From: Roseovarius sp. THAF27
GTDB taxonomy: Bacteria; Pseudomonadota; Alphaproteobacteria; Rhodobacterales; Rhodobacteraceae
Reading direction: 5' to 3'
DNA: 64,000 nt
NCBI RefSeq assembly: GCF_009363655.1
Contig: NZ_CP045393.1
Span: 3,472,001-3,536,000 of the forward strand
A program made the translations under genes and the position numbers. This document shows positions 1 to 9,073 of this stretch, piece after piece; within the stretch, counting starts at the first letter, position 1, and each line of letters starts with the position of its first letter. The notes beneath the pieces are model-generated. The model ran no database searches and had not been told where the DNA came from. It saw only the letters and a list, made by a program, of their open reading frames with translations.

Positions 1-881
1 CAGGACGGTCGACGTTTTCGCTCGCCGCGAACCGCCTCGGCTGGCCGCTCGACCGCACGATCTGCACCGGCCTGCACGCTGCCCCGCTGACCCGCCTGCG
101 CCCGCACCTGGCCCCGGGCGTGCGCCTGATCGTTCTGCTGCGCGATGGCGATGCGGTGCCAGAGCTTGCGACCTACCTGCGCGACACCGGGTTCGGCACC
201 TCAGAGGTAACAGTGATGGAGGCGCTTGGCGGCCCACGCGAACGGATCACGCACGCCACCGCCGACGCCCTGTCCGGCGATTTCGCCCACCCGGTCTGCG
301 CCGCGGTCGAGGTGGCGGGCAACGGCCCCATCCTGCCCCGCACCAGCGGCCTGCCGGACAGTCTGTTTGAAACCGACGGCGTCATGACCAAGCGCCACAT
401 CCGGGCGCTGACCCTCTCGACGCTGGCCCCCCGACCGGGCGAACATCTGTGGGACATCGGCGGCGGCTCTGGCAGTATCGGGATCGAATGGCTGCTGTGT
501 GACCCGTCCCTCACGGCCAGCGTCATCGAGCCCCGCGCTGACCGTATCGCGCTGATCAACGCCAATGCCAGCGCGCTCGGCGTCGACCGCCTGAATGTGG
601 TCGAGGGCACTGCCCCCGCCGCGCTGAACGACCTGCCAAAACCCGATACCATCTTCATCGGCGGCGGTCTGTCGGCACCGCTTCTGGATTTTGTCGAGGC
701 CATGGACGACGTGCGCATAGTCGCCAACGCGGTCACCCTGGAATCAGAGGCGCTTCTGGCCGATGCCCACGCCCGCCGTGGCGGCGAGCTGCACCGTTTC
801 GAGGTCGCTCAAGCACAACCCATGGGACGCAAACGCGGCTGGGCGCAGGCCTACCCGATCACGCAATGGAGCTTTCCATGA
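1..881 (+). CDS. cobL: Precorrin-6Y C5,15-methyltransferase (decarboxylating), 5'-truncated
   Basis: The 5' end lies outside the window; the frame is open from base 3. CobL is a two-domain SAM enzyme of the aerobic cobalamin pathway: a CbiE-like half methylates C5, and a CbiT-like half methylates C15 and removes the C12 acetate carboxyl. The first visible residues ([11 protein letters not shown]) look like the end of the CbiE half. The rest is a Rossmann methyltransferase with the SAM motif [11 protein letters not shown] near base 460. The stop overlaps the start of cobE (ATGA), so translation is probably coupled. The identity rests on both domains and on the cob genes that follow. Confidence 0.92.
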   Translation, partial: GRSTFSLAANRLGWPLDRTICTGLHAAPLTRLRPHLAPGVRLIVLLRDGDAVPELATYLRDTGFGTSEVTVMEALGGPRERITHATADALSGDFAHPVCAAVEVAGNGPILPRTSGLPDSLFETDGVMTKRHIRALTLSTLAPRPGEHLWDIGGGSGSIGIEWLLCDPSLTASVIEPRADRIALINANASALGVDRLNVVEGTAPAALNDLPKPDTIFIGGGLSAPLLDFVEAMDDVRIVANAVTLESEALLADAHARRGGELHRFEVAQAQPMGRKRGWAQAYPITQWSFP

Positions 882-1234
882 TTGTCGCCGGGATGGGATT
901 CACCACCCGCGCCACGCGCGCGTCGTTCCGCGATGCGCTGGCCCGGACCGGCGGCACGCCCGATGCGCTGGCCACCGCACAGGACAAGGCCGATCAACTG
1001 GCGCCCTTCGCCCGCGAACTTGGCCTGCCCCTGCACGCAATACCGCCCGAAGACCTGACGCGGCAAGCCACACAGAGCACCTCCGCGGCGTCCCTGCGCG
1101 CACGCGGCACCGGCTCGGTAGCCGAAGCCGCAGCGCTTGCCGCCGCTGGCCCCGGCGCGACGCTGCTGGCCGCCCGCTCGATTTCAACCGACCGCATGGC
1201 CGCCTGTGCCCTGGCCCAAGGAAAGACCCCATGA
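878..1234 (+). CDS. cobE: Cobalamin biosynthesis protein CobE (CbiG C-terminal-like)
   Basis: Small 118-residue protein resembling the C-terminal CbiG/CobE domain. It starts with a glycine-rich turn ([15 protein letters not shown]) and is rich in Ala and Thr. In aerobic pathways CobE is encoded beside cobM and cobL; its exact chemical role is poorly defined. I chose the ATG at 878 because it forms an ATGA overlap with the cobL stop and has GGAG about 7 bases upstream. An ATG at 866 is also in frame. The gene ends in a second ATGA overlap with cobM. Confidence 0.82.
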   Translation: MIVAGMGFTTRATRASFRDALARTGGTPDALATAQDKADQLAPFARELGLPLHAIPPEDLTRQATQSTSAASLRARGTGSVAEAAALAAAGPGATLLAARSISTDRMAACALAQGKTP

Positions 1235-2034
1235 CCGTTCACTTCATCGGCGCCGGCCCCGGCGCGCCCGATCTTCTGACCCTGCGCGGCCGCGATATCA
1301 TCGCGTCCTGCCCGGTCTGTCTTTACGCCGGCTCTCTCGTACCCGAGGCGGTGCTGTCGCATTGCCCCGACGGCGCGCGTATCATCAATACCGCACCGCT
1401 CGATCTCGACCAGATCATCGCGGAAATCCAGACCGCCCATCGGGCCGGCCACGATGTGGCCCGCCTGCATTCCGGCGATCTTTCGGTCTGGTCGGCCATG
1501 GGCGAACAGATGCGCCGGCTTCGGGCCCTCGACATCCCGGTTTCGGTCACGCCCGGCGTGCCGGCCTTCTCCGCCGCCGCCGCGGCATTGGGCACGGAAC
1601 TGACCTTGCCCGGAATCGCGCAATCCGTCGTGCTGACCCGAACGCCCGGTCGCGCCTCCTCGATGCCCGCGGGCGAGACGCTGTCCAACTTCGCAGCCAC
1701 CGGCGCGACCCTCGCCATTCACCTGTCGATCCAGAACCTCGACACCGTTACCGCCGACCTCACACCGGCCTACGGCGCCGACTGTCCGGTCGCCGTGGTC
1801 TACCGCGCCTCCTGGCCGGATCAGCAGATCATCCGCGGCACGCTCGACGATATCGCCTCCCGCCTTGGCGGGAACATAACGCGCACCGCACTGATCCTGG
1901 TCGGCCCCGCGCTGTCAGGCGAAGGGTTCGACGAATCCTGCCTCTATTCCGTGGATTACGACCGCCGCTACCGGCCCCAAAGCGCCGACAGCCCATGGTC
2001 TGACTGGACCCCGGAAAGCGAAGGCACGTCGTGA
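1231..2034 (+). CDS. cobM: Precorrin-4 C11-methyltransferase
   Basis: 267-residue SAM-dependent tetrapyrrole methyltransferase that methylates C11 of precorrin-4 to give precorrin-5. The N-terminal [11 protein letters not shown] motif (residues 7-17) is the signature loop of this fold. The SLVPEAVL and [17 protein letters not shown] stretches match the CobM/CbiF subgroup, and the [13 protein letters not shown] segment is the usual substrate-binding loop. The start at 1231 overlaps the cobE stop, and the stop overlaps the GTG start of cobB. The frame is open far upstream (from about 763), but that extension lies inside cobL and cobE and is not credible. Confidence 0.93.
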   Translation: MTVHFIGAGPGAPDLLTLRGRDIIASCPVCLYAGSLVPEAVLSHCPDGARIINTAPLDLDQIIAEIQTAHRAGHDVARLHSGDLSVWSAMGEQMRRLRALDIPVSVTPGVPAFSAAAAALGTELTLPGIAQSVVLTRTPGRASSMPAGETLSNFAATGATLAIHLSIQNLDTVTADLTPAYGADCPVAVVYRASWPDQQIIRGTLDDIASRLGGNITRTALILVGPALSGEGFDESCLYSVDYDRRYRPQSADSPWSDWTPESEGTS

Positions 2035-3341
2035 GCGCCGGCCTGCTGATTTCCGCGCCGTCGTCGGGCACCGGCAAGACGACCGTGATGCTGGGCCTCC
2101 TGCGGGCGCTGGCCGATGACGGGCTGAACGTGCAACCGTTCAAGTCCGGCCCCGATTACATCGACCCCGCCTTTCACAAAGCCGCCTGCGGGCGCGACAG
2201 CTTCAACCTTGACGGTTGGGCCATGGGCAAGGGGCTTTGGCAGGCCATCGCTGGGCAGGCGGCGGGCGCGGATATCTGCGTGGCCGAAGGCTCAATGGGG
2301 CTATATGACGGCGTCGCAACGCGTGGCCAGCAAGGCTTCGGTTCAAGTGCTGAAACCGCGCAGGCCATGGGCTGGCCCGTGGTGCTGGTGCTCGACGTGG
2401 GCGGCCAGGCGCAATCCGCCGCCGCCACAGCGCTGGGATTCCGGCAATACATGCCCGACCTGCCCTTCGCCGGGGTCATCCTTAACCGCTGCGCCTCGCC
2501 CCGCCACGAACGGCTGACCCGGCTGGGGATGGACCGCGCGGGGCTGCCCGTGCTGGGCGTCCTGCCCCGGCGCGGCGACCTCACCCTGCCGGAACGGCAT
2601 CTGGGGCTGATCCAGGCGGTCGAACATCCCGACCTCGACGCCGCCATCGCCGGCTATGCCGCCTTCCTGCGCGAGAATGTCGATCTGGACGCGATCAAAT
2701 CCGCCGCCCGAGGCGCCCCCCTGCCCGCGCCCGCCGCGTTGCCCCGCCCCCCGGCGCAACGCATCGCCATCGCCCGCGACGCGGCCTTCAGCTTCACCTA
2801 CCCGCACCTGCTGGAAGGCTGGCACGCCGCCGGGGCCCAGATCCTGCCCTTCTCTCCCCTGGCGGACGAGGCGCCCGATCCCGACGCCGATCTCGTCTGG
2901 CTGCCCGGCGGCTATCCCGAACTGCACGCAGGCAAGCTTGCCGCCGCCACGCGGTTCCGCGACGCCTTGCGCAAACACGCCGAATCAAAGCCTGTGCATG
3001 GCGAATGCGGCGGCTACATGGCGCTTGGCCAAGCACTGATCGACAAGGAGGGAACGCGCCACGAAATGGCCAGGCTTCTCGGCCTCGTCACCTCCTACGA
3101 AAAGCGCAAGTTCCACCTCGGATACCGCCGCGCGACCCTTTCGGCCCCGATGCCGGGATTCGATTCAGGCGCAACCCTGCGCGGTCATGAATTCCACTAT
3201 TCCACCATCCTCGACCAGCCCGACGCACCGCTGGCGCAGGTGGCGGATGCCGATGGCAACCCGGTGCCGGAAACCGGCTCGACCCGGGGTCACGTCTCCG
3301 GCACCTTCTTTCACCTCATCACCGGGGACGAAACGCCATGA
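2031..3341 (+). CDS. cobB: Hydrogenobyrinic/cobyrinic acid a,c-diamide synthase
   Basis: 436-residue ATP- and glutamine-dependent amidase that converts the a and c acetate side chains of the corrin ring to amides. The N-terminal half is a dethiobiotin-synthetase-like P-loop domain ([15 protein letters not shown], residues 4-18). The C-terminal half is a class I glutamine amidotransferase with the nucleophile in HGECGGY (Cys326). The length is normal. The start is GTG at 2031, overlapping the cobM stop (GTGA). The stop overlaps the ATG of cobA. In aerobic organisms the substrate is hydrogenobyrinate; this is inferred from the neighbouring cobL and cobF. Confidence 0.94.
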   Translation: MSAGLLISAPSSGTGKTTVMLGLLRALADDGLNVQPFKSGPDYIDPAFHKAACGRDSFNLDGWAMGKGLWQAIAGQAAGADICVAEGSMGLYDGVATRGQQGFGSSAETAQAMGWPVVLVLDVGGQAQSAAATALGFRQYMPDLPFAGVILNRCASPRHERLTRLGMDRAGLPVLGVLPRRGDLTLPERHLGLIQAVEHPDLDAAIAGYAAFLRENVDLDAIKSAARGAPLPAPAALPRPPAQRIAIARDAAFSFTYPHLLEGWHAAGAQILPFSPLADEAPDPDADLVWLPGGYPELHAGKLAAATRFRDALRKHAESKPVHGECGGYMALGQALIDKEGTRHEMARLLGLVTSYEKRKFHLGYRRATLSAPMPGFDSGATLRGHEFHYSTILDQPDAPLAQVADADGNPVPETGSTRGHVSGTFFHLITGDETP

Positions 3342-4057
3342 CCGGCTTCGTGTCCTTCGTGTCCTCGGGACCGGGCGACCCCGATCTGCTGACGCTCAAG
3401 GCCGTCGACCGGCTCAAACGTGCCGACGCCGTGCTTTTCGACGACCTGTCCTCGGGCCCGATCCTGGCCCACGCACGGCGCGGCGCCGACCTTGTGGGCG
3501 TGGGCAAGCGGGCCGGGCGCAACTCGCCCAAGCAGGACCACGTCAGCCGCCTGCTGGTGGATTACGCCCGCCTGGATCAGCGCGTGGTGCGTCTGAAATC
3601 CGGCGACAGCGGCGTGTTCGGTCGACTGGAAGAAGAAATCGTCGCCCTCAAGGCCGAGCAAATTCCCTATGAGATCATCCCCGGCGTTCCCTCGGCGAAT
3701 GCCGCCGCGGCCGCCGCCGGCATTCCTCTGACCCGCCGCCTGACGGCACGGCGCGTACAATACATCACCGGCCACGACGTCACCGGCGCCCTGCCCGAGG
3801 ACGTCAACATGGCCGCCCTGGCAGACCCGGCCGCGACCACCGTCGTCTTCATGGGCAAGCGCACCTTTCCGCAACTGGCCGCGCGCCTGATCGACGCGGG
3901 CCTTCCGCCCGCGACCCCCGCGATCCTGGCCGAAGCCGTCAGCCGCCCGGAACAGAAGATCACCCGCCACACCGTCGCAACCCTGTCGGACCTGCTGGCG
4001 CAAGAGAGCGGCGACCATCCCGCGCTCATCCTTTACGGATCGCTAGCGGACACATGA
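3338..4057 (+). CDS. cobA: Uroporphyrinogen-III C-methyltransferase
   Basis: 239-residue SAM enzyme that methylates C2 and C7 of uroporphyrinogen III to give precorrin-2, the entry step to the corrin branch. The SSGPGDPDLLTLKA loop (residues 9-22) is diagnostic. GRLEEEIVAL, VPSANAAAAAAGIPLTRR and GHDVTGA follow in the usual order. There is no CysG-type dehydrogenase/ferrochelatase domain, so it is the stand-alone SUMT form. It overlaps the cobB stop by 4 bases and is followed by a 67-base gap before cobF. Confidence 0.94.
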   Translation: MTGFVSFVSSGPGDPDLLTLKAVDRLKRADAVLFDDLSSGPILAHARRGADLVGVGKRAGRNSPKQDHVSRLLVDYARLDQRVVRLKSGDSGVFGRLEEEIVALKAEQIPYEIIPGVPSANAAAAAAGIPLTRRLTARRVQYITGHDVTGALPEDVNMAALADPAATTVVFMGKRTFPQLAARLIDAGLPPATPAILAEAVSRPEQKITRHTVATLSDLLAQESGDHPALILYGSLADT

Positions 4058-4124
4058 TGCAACGACGCGCCCCACATCCCCGCCCCCTCGGCGCGCCGCG
4101 ACGGGCCAGAACCGGACCCTTCCA

Positions 4125-4862
4125 ATGATCGAAAATCTCTGGCTCATCGGGATCGGAACGGGCAACCCCGCGCATGTCACCCTCGAAGGAGCGGATGCGT
4201 TGCGGAACGCCGCCGTCATACTGCTGCCGACAAAAGGCGACGACAAAGAGGATCTCGCCCATCTCAGACGCGCCATCATCACCGCGTCCGGCAGCACGGC
4301 CCGCATCGTGCCCTTCGAATACCCGGTACGCGACCCCGACCTGCCTTACATGGAACGCGTCGCCGCCTGGCACGACGAGATCGCCCGACGCTGGATCGCG
4401 GCCCTGGGCGGGCAATCCGTCGACGGGCCGGTGGCTCTGCTCGTCTGGGGCGATCCTTCGCTATACGACAGCACCATACGGATCGCCGAACGTCTCACTC
4501 CAATACCGGCGATCCGCGTCGTGCCCGGCATCACGGCAATTCAGGCACTCACCGCGGCCCACTGCATCCCGCTCAATACCGTGGACGGTCCCGTGCGCAT
4601 CACCACCGGACGCCAACTTCGCGACGGCGGCCTGCCTGAAAATGAAACCACCGCAGTCGTGATGCTGGACGGACTCTGCTCATTCCAGCAGATCGACCCG
4701 ACCGGCCTTCATATCTGGTGGGGCGCGTATCTCGGCTCCGAGAAACAGATCCTCATCGAAGGTGCTCTCATCGACGTCGGGCAGAAAATCGTGGAAAAAC
4801 GCAGCGAAGCGCGCGCCGCAAACGGTTGGATAATGGACAGCTACCTGTTGCGTCGCACATGA
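4125..4862 (+). CDS. cobF: Precorrin-6A synthase (deacetylating)
   Basis: 245-residue SAM methyltransferase that methylates C1 and removes the two-carbon C20 fragment from precorrin-5. This enzyme is specific to the oxygen-dependent pathway, so its presence marks an aerobic cobalamin route. The N-terminal GIGTGNPAHVTLEGADAL carries the methyltransferase loop. LLPTKGDDKEDL and VWGDPSLYDSTIRIAERL are typical of CobF. It is the last gene of the cobalamin operon seen here. The next gene downstream is convergent and starts 87 bases away. Confidence 0.92.
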   Translation: MIENLWLIGIGTGNPAHVTLEGADALRNAAVILLPTKGDDKEDLAHLRRAIITASGSTARIVPFEYPVRDPDLPYMERVAAWHDEIARRWIAALGGQSVDGPVALLVWGDPSLYDSTIRIAERLTPIPAIRVVPGITAIQALTAAHCIPLNTVDGPVRITTGRQLRDGGLPENETTAVVMLDGLCSFQQIDPTGLHIWWGAYLGSEKQILIEGALIDVGQKIVEKRSEARAANGWIMDSYLLRRT

Positions 4863-4949
4863 GCGGAACAGGCCACCGTAATTTCAGCGCGCTAAACGGC
4901 TGCATCTTCGAAGGTTTACTGGTCAGCGTTCCCTCACTTCACTCTCGAA

Positions 4950-6497
4950 CTACCTGTCTAGGTTCGCACCCCCTTCAGCGGTGCGGCGTGCAATGAAATC
5001 ATCCAGCTCTTCCAGACGTGACGCATCCATTGCGGGAGGTTCATGCGCGTTGACTGTCTCACAGAATATCCGGTGCGCCCTGTCCGTCGCCGTAAGGGCT
5101 CCGCGCTCGACCCAGTTTTCGTAGTTGGACCAATCGGACAACAGCGGCGAGTAGAATGCGGCCTCGAACCGATCAAGCGTGTGTTGCGTACCGAAATAGT
5201 GCCCCCCATGCCCAACGTCGCCGATGGCTTCGAGCCCCAAGGTTTGCTCGCTGACCTCAACCGGCTTGAACAGTTCGGCGAACATTTGCAGCTGCTCCAC
5301 GTCGATAATGAATTTTTCCGCCGAGGCTGTAAGCCCGCCTTCCAGCCAACCGGCGCCGTGCAGCAAAAGGTTGGTCCCTCCCATCAGGGCGCCCCAAAGT
5401 GACATCTGGTTTTCATAGGCCGCCTGCGCATCCGGCGCGTTCGAGGTCGTCACGGCCGACGATCTCAACGGGATCTTGTAGCGTCGCGCCAATTGCCCGG
5501 AAGCAAATGCCGCCTTGGTGTATTCAGGCGTCCCAAAGGCCGGCGCCCCGGTTTTCATGTCAACGTTGGTGGTGAAACTGCCATAGCAGACAGGCGCGCC
5601 GGGTCGAACGATCTGGCTCAGGCAGATTCCGGCCAGCGCCTCGGCATTTTGAAGGGTCAAGGCACCCGCCAATGTTACGGGCGCCATCGCCCCGGCCAGG
5701 GTAAAAGGCGTCAGTACCATCAATTGCCCTGCACGCGCAGCATCGATTATCCCGCGGCACATAAGGTGATCGAGCTGCAGCGGAGAGTTGGAATTCGCAA
5801 CCGAGTAACTCACCGGGGTCTCCACGAACGCCTCTTGCGTAAGATCGTGCGCAATCCGGATCATCTCGTACGCGTCGGCCACGGCTTGGGTTCCGCGGAA
5901 AAACACGAAAGGCACCTTGTCCGTCAGCGTCAGCACGGAACGGGTCATTGCGAGATGCCTTAGGTTGGGCGGAATGTCCTGCGCCTCGACAAACGGGCCG
6001 ATCATGTGGATGACATCAAAGGCTTGCGCCACCCGGCACAGGTCATCCAAAGCGGCCAAGCTACCGGGGCGCCGACCGTTCCTCGCATCCGAAAAATTAG
6101 GGGTTCCACCGGTCGTGCAGACACCCACCATCTTGCCACCGATGGTTACATTCCGGCTGTCGCCACGGCCATAGAGCGTCGTTTCGGACGGCGTGTTCGA
6201 GACCAGAGCTTCCACCAGGTCCGGATCAAAGCGCACCACCTGCTCGCCTGCATCCGTCATGCCCGCCGCGACGTAAATCCGTCGCGCCTCTTCACTCAGG
6301 ACCCGAACCCCAACATCCGCGAGAACCTGCATCGACGCCGTGTGGATCGCCTCAATCTCTGCTGCGTTGAACTGCTCTATCGGCGGATAAGGATTGCGCC
6401 AGCATCGCCAGGCCGCATCGAACGCCGCCTCGGGCTTGCGGTGGCGTTTCGCAGCACGGCCGCGCCTGCGTTTGCCGGTCTCGGCGGCGACAGTCAT
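4950..6497 (-). CDS. MttB-family (trimethylamine/quaternary amine) methyltransferase, non-pyrrolysine type
   Basis: 515-residue member of the MttB family (COG5598), whose members move a methyl group from tri- or quaternary amines to a corrinoid protein. The frame has no internal stop, so it is not the pyrrolysine (read-through UAG) form. In other bacteria such forms act on substrates like glycine betaine rather than trimethylamine. A basic, probably disordered N-terminus (residues 8-22) precedes the barrel. No corrinoid-protein partner gene is visible nearby, so the acceptor is unknown. It shares a 4-base overlap with the upstream TetR gene, and the cobalamin genes converge on it. The substrate is not assigned. 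Confidence 0.82.
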   Translation of the reverse strand: MTVAAETGKRRRGRAAKRHRKPEAAFDAAWRCWRNPYPPIEQFNAAEIEAIHTASMQVLADVGVRVLSEEARRIYVAAGMTDAGEQVVRFDPDLVEALVSNTPSETTLYGRGDSRNVTIGGKMVGVCTTGGTPNFSDARNGRRPGSLAALDDLCRVAQAFDVIHMIGPFVEAQDIPPNLRHLAMTRSVLTLTDKVPFVFFRGTQAVADAYEMIRIAHDLTQEAFVETPVSYSVANSNSPLQLDHLMCRGIIDAARAGQLMVLTPFTLAGAMAPVTLAGALTLQNAEALAGICLSQIVRPGAPVCYGSFTTNVDMKTGAPAFGTPEYTKAAFASGQLARRYKIPLRSSAVTTSNAPDAQAAYENQMSLWGALMGGTNLLLHGAGWLEGGLTASAEKFIIDVEQLQMFAELFKPVEVSEQTLGLEAIGDVGHGGHYFGTQHTLDRFEAAFYSPLLSDWSNYENWVERGALTATDRAHRIFCETVNAHEPPAMDASRLEELDDFIARRTAEGGANLDR

Positions 6498-7141
6498 GCG
6501 TCACCGCCATCCAGAATACGCGCCCGATATTTAGCGGCGGTTTCCGGGGAAATGTCCCGTCCCGTAAAGCTTCGGAAATAGGCCTCCAGATAGCTCATGC
6601 GCTCCGGCAGCGCCTCGTCCTCTTCCAGATGCAGTGCGTAATAGCTGATCTGCGTGAAATAGATCACCCGGGCTCGGATGAACGCCTCGGTAGGATCAAA
6701 TCCGTGCTTCCCGAAGAAGGCCGCAATCGCCTGGACCCGGGCCGCATCCTCCGCCTTGACCGAGGACCGCAGCTTCTCGAAGCGTCTAGCCCAGTCGCGG
6801 ATCGCCTGGTCGAGGCGCGGGTCGAACCTGCGATGGTCCACCCAGACCGAGAACAGCGCAAGGATACCGTCGTCCAGCGAGTCGGACCCTGCCAAAGCTT
6901 CGACCATCACCCCGGTATTGCGAGCACGCCATTCCGTCAACAAGGCATCGAGCAGGGATTCTCGACTTTCGAAATGCCAGTAGAAGCTGCCGCGCGTCAC
7001 GTTCAGCCGCCGGGACAGGGCAGTGATCTGGACCGCCTCGATCCCGCTCTCGACCAGCACGGTCAAGGCGCATTCGATCCAGTCCTCACTTGTCAACCGG
7101 GGCTGTCTAACTTGCCTTGCGTCAGTCGAGACGAGGGCCAT
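6494..7141 (-). CDS. TetR/AcrR-family transcriptional regulator
   Basis: About 215 residues. The N-terminal helix-turn-helix reads ITALSRRLNVTRGSFYWHF, followed by SRESLLDALL, which is classic for TetR. The C-terminal ligand domain has no recognisable specificity. I prefer the ATG at 7141 because GGAGAG sits about 5 bases upstream; an in-frame GTG at 7147 is possible. The stop overlaps the start of the MttB-family gene, so regulator and methyltransferase are co-transcribed. The divergent gap to the cupin gene holds a perfect palindrome that is the likely operator. I infer that it controls both directions in response to a methylated amine or related compound. Confidence 0.88.
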   Translation of the reverse strand: MALVSTDARQVRQPRLTSEDWIECALTVLVESGIEAVQITALSRRLNVTRGSFYWHFESRESLLDALLTEWRARNTGVMVEALAGSDSLDDGILALFSVWVDHRRFDPRLDQAIRDWARRFEKLRSSVKAEDAARVQAIAAFFGKHGFDPTEAFIRARVIYFTQISYYALHLEEDEALPERMSYLEAYFRSFTGRDISPETAAKYRARILDGGDA

Positions 7142-7172
7142 CGGCACTCTCCGTACAGGGTTGCATGGAAAG

Positions 7173-7186
7173 ATACAGGACTGTAT
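7173..7186. promoter_or_regulatory. Palindromic operator candidate for the divergent TetR regulator
   Basis: ATACAG-GA-CTGTAT: two perfect 6-base arms around a 2-base spacer. It lies 32 bases upstream of the TetR start and 50 bases upstream of the cupin start. Position and symmetry suit a TetR dimer, though binding is inferred. Confidence 0.6.
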
Positions 7187-7236
7187 GGCTTGTGGTCAAC
7201 AAGGAAGATTTTCTGACAGGATGAGGGAGAATCGCG

Positions 7237-7590
7237 ATGCCTGACAAATCGCCAGCCCGCGTTGTTTCGCCGGACGCTATCACATTCACGCCGCGCTTCG
7301 AATACGGCCACATGGCCAAGGCGGCGACCCTCAGCGGGCCGGAAGACGGCACCCGGCTCGGCAGCGGATATGTCAAACTCAAGCAGGCCGAAATCCCCTG
7401 GACCATCAAGTATGACGAGGTGATCCTCGTGCTGGAGGGCAGCCTGACGGTGCGCACAGCCGATGGCGATCTTGCCGTCGAACCGCACCAAAGCATCTGG
7501 CTGCCAAAGGGCACCGCGCTCACATACGTGGCCGAAGATGCGCTGGTGTTCTTCGCGATCGAGCCGGCCGACTGGGCCAAGGAAGCCTGA
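7237..7590 (+). CDS. Cupin-domain protein (EutQ-like)
   Basis: 117-residue single-domain cupin. The core IKYDEVILVLEGSLTV is the first cupin motif and PHQSIWLPKGTALTY the second, resembling the ethanolamine-utilisation EutQ/cupin_3 group. The usual metal-binding His pair is not evident in the first motif, so a metal-free or altered site is possible. SD-like AGGGAGA precedes the ATG. Three bases separate its stop from the flavoprotein gene, indicating one operon divergent from TetR and the MttB-family gene. It could be a small isomerase/acetate-kinase-like enzyme or a binding protein; no function is assigned. Confidence 0.8.
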   Translation: MPDKSPARVVSPDAITFTPRFEYGHMAKAATLSGPEDGTRLGSGYVKLKQAEIPWTIKYDEVILVLEGSLTVRTADGDLAVEPHQSIWLPKGTALTYVAEDALVFFAIEPADWAKEA

Positions 7591-7593
7591 AAG

Positions 7594-8910
7594 ATGCAGA
7601 TCACCAGGCTTCCCGCGGATGACAAGACCAACGGTTGGAGCGCGATCCTGCCCGACCGCATGCCCCGTCCCGAACTGCAGGGCGACGTGGCCGCCGACTG
7701 GATCGTCTTGGGCGCGGGCTATGCCGGCCTCGCCGCCGCACGGCGCCTGGCCGAGAACCGTCCCGACGAAAAGATCGTCCTGATCGATGCAGGCCAGGCG
7801 GGCGAGAACGCGTCGGGCCGGAACTCGGGTTTCGGCATCGACCTGCCTCACAATGTCGGCTCCTCGCTTGACGAACTGGAGGGCAGCCACCGCTTCATGA
7901 AACTCGCGCGGATGTCGCTCAATCACCTCGAAGGCGTGGTCGAACGGCACGGCATCGACTGCGACTGGTCCCGCGCGGGCAAGTACCACGCGGCCGTCTC
8001 GCCCCGAGGGACCGAACAGGTCCTCGTACCTTTCCGCAAAGAGCTCGAGGCGCTGGGCGAACCCTTCGAATGGATCGAGGGCGACGCGCTGCGACAGACG
8101 CTCGGGTCGCCGCATTTCACCGCGGCCGTCTACACGCCCGGCTGTGTCTTGATGAACCCCGCCGCGCTGACCCGGGGTCTGGCCGACACCTTGCCCGACA
8201 ACGTCCAGCTACACGAGAATTCGCCGGTGATCGAGGCCGAATACGCGAACGGCGTTCGGCTCACCACGGCCAAGGGGTCGGTGCGCGCGCCCAAGATGAT
8301 CCTGGCGGCCAACGGCTTTTCCGAGCAGTTCGGCTTTCACCAGCGCACGTTTCTGCACCTCATTGCCCATGCCAGCCTGACTCGCCCCCTGACCGAGGAG
8401 GAACGGCGGATCTACGGCGCCCCGCGCCCCTGGGGTCTCACCCCAGCCAACGCCTTTGCCGGGATCACCATGCGCTACACGTCCGACCACCGGATCCTGA
8501 TCCGGCAAGGTCTGAACTACCGCCCCAGCCAGCGGATCAATCCCGGAGAGCAGGATGCGGTGAAGCAGCGACACAAGAGGCTCTTCGATCAGCGTTTTCC
8601 GGGGCTCGAGGCGGTCGAGATGGAACATACCTGGAGCGGCTTCGTCTGCCTGTCCCGCAATGCCTCGCCGGCATTCGGTCAGGTCGCACCGAATATCTGG
8701 TCGGCGGTCTGCCAGAACGCGGTCGGCGTCACGAAGGGCACCTTTGGCGGTATCCTTGCAGCTGACGTCGCAACCGGCCAAGACAATCCTCTGATAGCGG
8801 ATATGGAAAGCCTCGGTTCGCCCAGTCTGTTACCACCGCGCCCCTTTCTCGACCTCGGTGTGCGCACGCGGTTCAAATGGGAGTTGTGGCAGAACCGGCA
8901 CGAAGCATGA
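7594..8910 (+). CDS. FAD-dependent amine/amino-acid oxidoreductase (DAO family)
   Basis: 438-residue flavoprotein of the glycine/D-amino-acid oxidase (DAO) superfamily, closest in style to gamma-glutamylputrescine oxidase (PuuB). The dinucleotide-binding motif is GAGYAG at residues 40-45, followed by the LIDAGQAGENASGRNSGF block that contacts FAD. A C-terminal NAVGVTKGTFGG segment is typical for the family. Such enzymes oxidise C-N bonds of secondary amines, N-methyl amino acids or polyamine conjugates. Next to an MttB-type demethylase and a TRAP importer, a role in breaking down a (methylated) amine is a reasonable inference. The substrate cannot be read from sequence. Confidence 0.85.
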   Translation: MQITRLPADDKTNGWSAILPDRMPRPELQGDVAADWIVLGAGYAGLAAARRLAENRPDEKIVLIDAGQAGENASGRNSGFGIDLPHNVGSSLDELEGSHRFMKLARMSLNHLEGVVERHGIDCDWSRAGKYHAAVSPRGTEQVLVPFRKELEALGEPFEWIEGDALRQTLGSPHFTAAVYTPGCVLMNPAALTRGLADTLPDNVQLHENSPVIEAEYANGVRLTTAKGSVRAPKMILAANGFSEQFGFHQRTFLHLIAHASLTRPLTEEERRIYGAPRPWGLTPANAFAGITMRYTSDHRILIRQGLNYRPSQRINPGEQDAVKQRHKRLFDQRFPGLEAVEMEHTWSGFVCLSRNASPAFGQVAPNIWSAVCQNAVGVTKGTFGGILAADVATGQDNPLIADMESLGSPSLLPPRPFLDLGVRTRFKWELWQNRHEA

Positions 8911-9073
8911 AAGGCCGGAAGACAAAGCGCGTCGGGAAGATCTCAAGGCTTCGACCGTGCTGCAGAATGAGCGTAGAGCGTACCGATTGACAGTATAGTA
9001 CAAACGTGACCACATCCTCAAACCACACGCTGCAGGAGACAAAGCAGCGGAACATCCAGCAGGAGAAATCAAT

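Noticed and set aside
1..4862. Cobalamin riboswitch or other RNA control in the cob operon
   Set aside because: The visible genes overlap and leave no leader; any riboswitch would lie upstream of the window.
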